Assembly: GCA_001664505.1 (NCBI GenBank)
Contig: CP011806.1
Coordinates: 4,347,327-4,411,326, forward strand
Direction: 5' to 3'
Length of the DNA stretch: 64,000 nucleotides
DNA from: Acidobacteria bacterium Mor1
GTDB taxonomy: Bacteria; Acidobacteriota; Polarisedimenticolia; Polarisedimenticolales; Polarisedimenticolaceae
Shown here: one piece after another, positions 61,605-64,000 of the stretch
Position numbering within the stretch: position 1 is the stretch's first letter
Layout: each line of letters begins with the position of its first letter
Notes under the pieces: generated by a model
The model's database searches: none
The model's input: the letters and a program-made list of their open reading frames with translations, nothing else
Told to the model about the DNA's origin: nothing
Made by a program: the position numbers and the translations under genes

Positions 61605-61645
61605 ACCCTCCTCGAAGCCGCCCATCGGCGTCCAATCTGGAGGGT
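61605..61645 (+). promoter_or_regulatory. Leader stem covering a ribosome site
   Basis: ACCCTCC (61605-61611) pairs with GGAGGGT (61639-61645), which is the Shine-Dalgarno site of the gene at 61651. The loop contains a small GCCG/CGGC stem. Confidence 0.4.
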
Positions 61646-61650
61646 TCGAG

Positions 61651-63429
61651 ATGAAGCACCGCACAGGCCCGTGGAAGATCATCGGCTCCTGTCTACTCCT
61701 GTTGGGAGGGCTGCTGCCCGCCCTGGCTCAGCCTGAAGCGGTCCGTGTAGCGGACGTTAACCCCGGAGCAGGGCACTCCAATCCGATTCCAATGGCCTGG
61801 ACCGCCGGCACGTTGTTCTTTGCGGCTGATGACGGCGTTCACGGCGTCGAACTCTGGCGCACCGACGGCACCGACGCGGGGACCTACCTGGTGAGAGATA
61901 TTCATCCGGGGCCCGAGGGCTCGATCCGCCTGTCGGCGTTCGTGGATCGACCGCGCACCGTCGAGGCCATCGAGGGAGTCCTCTACTTCCTGGCGGACGA
62001 CGGGGTGCACGGTTTCGAGCTGTGGAGAAGCGATGGAACCGAGGCGGGCACGACGCTGGTCGCAGACCTGCGTCCAGGCGCACAGGGGGCCGAGATCGAC
62101 TACCTGGTCAGCATGGCCGGGGACCTCTACTTCGCCGCAACCGACGCGAACTTCAATCGGGAGATCTGGAGGTCCGACGGCACGGCGGCGGGCACCCGGG
62201 TCCTGGCCGACCTTCACGCCCGCTCCGAGTCCGGGCCCTACTACCTGACCGATGTCGGCGACCGGCTCTACTTCTTCGCCTTTGCCGACGCGGGCACCGG
62301 GCTCTGGTCCAGCGACGGCAGCGCCGAGGGAACGGCGCTGGTCGCCGAGGCCGACCTCGCGCAGCCGAACCGGGAATCCAGGTTTGCGCGGCTCGGTGAT
62401 CGACTGATTCTCAGCGTCCGCACCCGAACCGACGGGAGGGCGACCGGGGCGCTCTGGGCCTACGACACCGCCGCGGCGGAGATCGATGTCCTGCGCAATT
62501 TCGAAACGCCGCCGAACACGATGACGACTACCGGCGGGCAGGTGTTCTTCGGAGCCGCAAGCGAGGCCACGCAGGGTATCGCGATGGAACTCTGGGCAAC
62601 CGACGGCACGCCCGCGGGGACGCTGCGCCTGACCGGCCTGAACTCGGGCGGCGGGGAGTTCTACACCGGCGAGGGTGCCGCCTCCGGCGACCGCTTCTTC
62701 TTCGTGGCCAACGACTACAACGCTCCGCCGCCGGCGCCCCAAGGGAGCAACCAGGAGCTGTGGGTTTCCGACGGGACGCCCGACGGGACCACGCTCGTGC
62801 AGGACCTGTTCCCCGCCGCCCAGTCGAGCCCGCGGGAGCTGACCGCTTCGAATGGGGCGGTCTACTTCGCGGCCATCACGTGCGCCACGACCTTCTGTGA
62901 CGATCCTGACGCCCGGGCACCGCTGTGGCTCAGCGACGGGAGTTCAGCCGGAACGGTGGAGTTGGACATGTACCCCGACTCAGGCCCGAACTTCCTCCTG
63001 GACGCGGATGGAGTGCTCTACTTCGAGTCCTTCGAGCCGGGCACGGGATCGGAGCTCTACAAGGTGGTGAACTCCGATGCCGAGCGCCGGGTCGAGATCG
63101 ATATCAAGCCGGCAACCAACAGCAACTGTCTCCATATCGACGGCAAGGGTGCGGTGCCGGTTGCCGTGCTGGGCGCTACCGACCTGGATGTGGCGGCGAT
63201 CGATATTCATAGCCTGCGGTTCGAGGGCCTGAAGGTCGGGACGACCAGGTCCGGCCGGCTGCAGTGCCGCAAGAAGTTCGTCAACGGCGACGGGTTGCTC
63301 GATCTGGCCTGTTTCTACGAGGACGACCTGGAGCGTTGGACCGGCGCCGAGCCCGAGGGCCGCCTGGCCGGCCGGCTCTCCGACGGCACCCAGTTCCGGG
63401 GCAGCGACCGGCTCTGCCTGGTCGACTAG
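61651..63429 (+). CDS. Secreted ELWxxDGT-repeat protein
   Basis: A 592-residue secreted protein. The signal peptide (IIGSCLLLLGGLLPALAQ) is followed by 'ELWxxDGTxxGT' repeats that form propeller blades: ELWRTDGTDAGTYLVRDI, ELWRSDGTEAGTTLVADL, EIWRSDGTAAGTRVLADL, ELWATDGTPAGTLRLTGL, ELWVSDGTPDGTTLVQDL, interspersed with LYFxA segments. The C-terminal domain (VEIDIKPATNSNCLHIDGKG, then AVPVAVLGATDLDVAAIDIH and FVNGDGLLDLACFYED) is a known secretion-associated beta domain seen at the ends of many bacterial surface proteins. Function unknown. It converges on the next gene with 17 bp between stops. Confidence 0.85.
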   Translation: MKHRTGPWKIIGSCLLLLGGLLPALAQPEAVRVADVNPGAGHSNPIPMAWTAGTLFFAADDGVHGVELWRTDGTDAGTYLVRDIHPGPEGSIRLSAFVDRPRTVEAIEGVLYFLADDGVHGFELWRSDGTEAGTTLVADLRPGAQGAEIDYLVSMAGDLYFAATDANFNREIWRSDGTAAGTRVLADLHARSESGPYYLTDVGDRLYFFAFADAGTGLWSSDGSAEGTALVAEADLAQPNRESRFARLGDRLILSVRTRTDGRATGALWAYDTAAAEIDVLRNFETPPNTMTTTGGQVFFGAASEATQGIAMELWATDGTPAGTLRLTGLNSGGGEFYTGEGAASGDRFFFVANDYNAPPPAPQGSNQELWVSDGTPDGTTLVQDLFPAAQSSPRELTASNGAVYFAAITCATTFCDDPDARAPLWLSDGSSAGTVELDMYPDSGPNFLLDADGVLYFESFEPGTGSELYKVVNSDAERRVEIDIKPATNSNCLHIDGKGAVPVAVLGATDLDVAAIDIHSLRFEGLKVGTTRSGRLQCRKKFVNGDGLLDLACFYEDDLERWTGAEPEGRLAGRLSDGTQFRGSDRLCLVD

Positions 63430-63446
63430 TCCGGTCCGGGCGGAGC

Positions 63447-64000
63447 CTAGCGGGGGCTCTCGGTGCCGCCGCAAGCGCCGTTCACGGCGACCGCCTCGTA
63501 GAACCACACCACCGAGGGGATCGGACCACTGTCGGGGTCGGTCCATTGGATGCCGGGTGCGTCGGGGTCTTCGTCGAGAATGTTGTTGCCGATCGCGTCC
63601 CACTGGGCAGGATCGAACGAGGCATCGCTACTTCGGTAGATCCGGTATCCGGTGACCGTCCAGGGCGGGTTCGAATCGTCGATGTTCAGCAGAATGTCTC
63701 CTCGGGCCTTGTCTGCGGAAACGATGGAGAGCGGATCGTTCGGTCCCGAGCAGGCGTCGAGGCAGGTTTTGAAGCTTGCCGAGGGGCTCCAACCGGGGTT
63801 TCCGGGCCCGACGAAACGGTAGGCGCCGGCGTCCAGGGCGCGGGCCCCCCGGTCGTAGAACAGGCAGTTGAAGTCGGTTGCCGTTTCGAAGGCGGGATCG
63901 GTGGCGGCCAGCAGGTCCGAGTCGGCGGCGGGGTATGCGTCCCCGTTGAGGGGATCCACCAGTTCATCGGCGAAGCCGCCGACCAGGAACCAGCCGTCGG
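63447..64000 (-). CDS. C-terminal part of a secreted protein (5' truncated by window)
   Basis: The reading frame is open to the window edge; the visible 184 residues continue a longer protein, so the GTG at 63959 should not be taken as start. Visible upstream are FLVGGFADELVDPLNGD, which suggests a parallel beta-helix or 'choice-of-anchor' type end (a fragment with DSDLLAATDPAFETATDFNC and YDRGARALDAGAYRF is typical of right-handed beta-helix proteins). The last 80 residues are an Fn3-like domain with GYRIYRSSDASFDPAQW and VVWFYEAVAVNGACGG, ending ESPR. It is a divergent member of the shared module. Confidence 0.65.
   Translation of the reverse strand, partial: DGWFLVGGFADELVDPLNGDAYPAADSDLLAATDPAFETATDFNCLFYDRGARALDAGAYRFVGPGNPGWSPSASFKTCLDACSGPNDPLSIVSADKARGDILLNIDDSNPPWTVTGYRIYRSSDASFDPAQWDAIGNNILDEDPDAPGIQWTDPDSGPIPSVVWFYEAVAVNGACGGTESPR

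Overview
The window is GC-rich and densely coding, and reads as a chromosome segment of a Gram-negative (diderm) environmental bacterium. The evidence is a TonB-dependent outer-membrane receptor, two Sec-type lipoproteins, many secreted proteins with signal peptides, and two large membrane-anchored Ser/Thr kinases with TPR tails. This mix, together with a VPS10/BNR-repeat protein, an S9 peptidase and thrombospondin type 3 repeats, best fits Acidobacteriota; Planctomycetota- or Myxococcota-like lineages are less likely. That placement is inferred, because no rRNA or marker gene is present. I saw no tRNA, rRNA, insertion sequence, integrase, CRISPR array or replication origin. No gene-free stretch exceeds 300 bases; the longest gaps, 19377-19607, 51504-51734 and 58442-58669, are 228 to 231 bases.

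Layout. 1-4343: a kinase/TPR protein cut by the window edge, a secreted phytase-esterase-like protein and a sigma-70 factor that stops after region 3. 4344-11416: a secreted RHS/YD-repeat protein of about 2100 residues whose C-terminus is an exact 123-bp tandem array, plus a divergent unknown gene. 11484-17787: a quinone-oxidoreductase-like enzyme, a secreted S9 peptidase and the second kinase/TPR protein. 17891-22910: two small repeat proteins and a VPS10/BNR protein. 22977-30424: an ATP-grasp ligase, a kelch protein overlapping a hydrolase lipoprotein, a three-repeat Ig-like protein, a DUF1579-like protein with a Rieske oxygenase, and an EamA transporter. 30557-38708: a beta-helix protein with four repeats of about 313 residues, then a PQQ-type lipoprotein and a TonB receptor in one operon. 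38756-46248: MerC, cupin, a 14-blade kelch protein, a TPR protein, an orphan AHH nuclease, a SlyD-type FKBP and an unknown membrane protein. 46260-54349: a TolB-type propeller, a TPR-GGDEF cyclase, a small Cys-rich secreted protein, a GyrI-like protein with an AraC regulator, and a STAS protein. 54369-64000: a secreted esterase, an FG-GAP protein, a CEMIP-like G8/beta-helix protein, an ELWxxDGT-repeat protein and a partial secreted protein.

How it fits together. About half of the genes make exported proteins, mainly propellers, beta-helices and Ig-like repeats. Nine of these share a degenerate Fn3-like module, at the extreme C-terminus in eight, with an [FY]-[FYW]-x-[LV] strand, a Cys/Gly segment and usually a final CP. 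It may be a common sorting or anchoring unit and is the best candidate for an undescribed system. Control genes (two kinases, a diguanylate cyclase, a STAS protein, AraC/GyrI and an odd sigma factor) are interspersed. Several genes look leaderless, while others have leader structures that would hide their ribosome binding site. Six convergent gene pairs end within 7 to 19 bp of each other.
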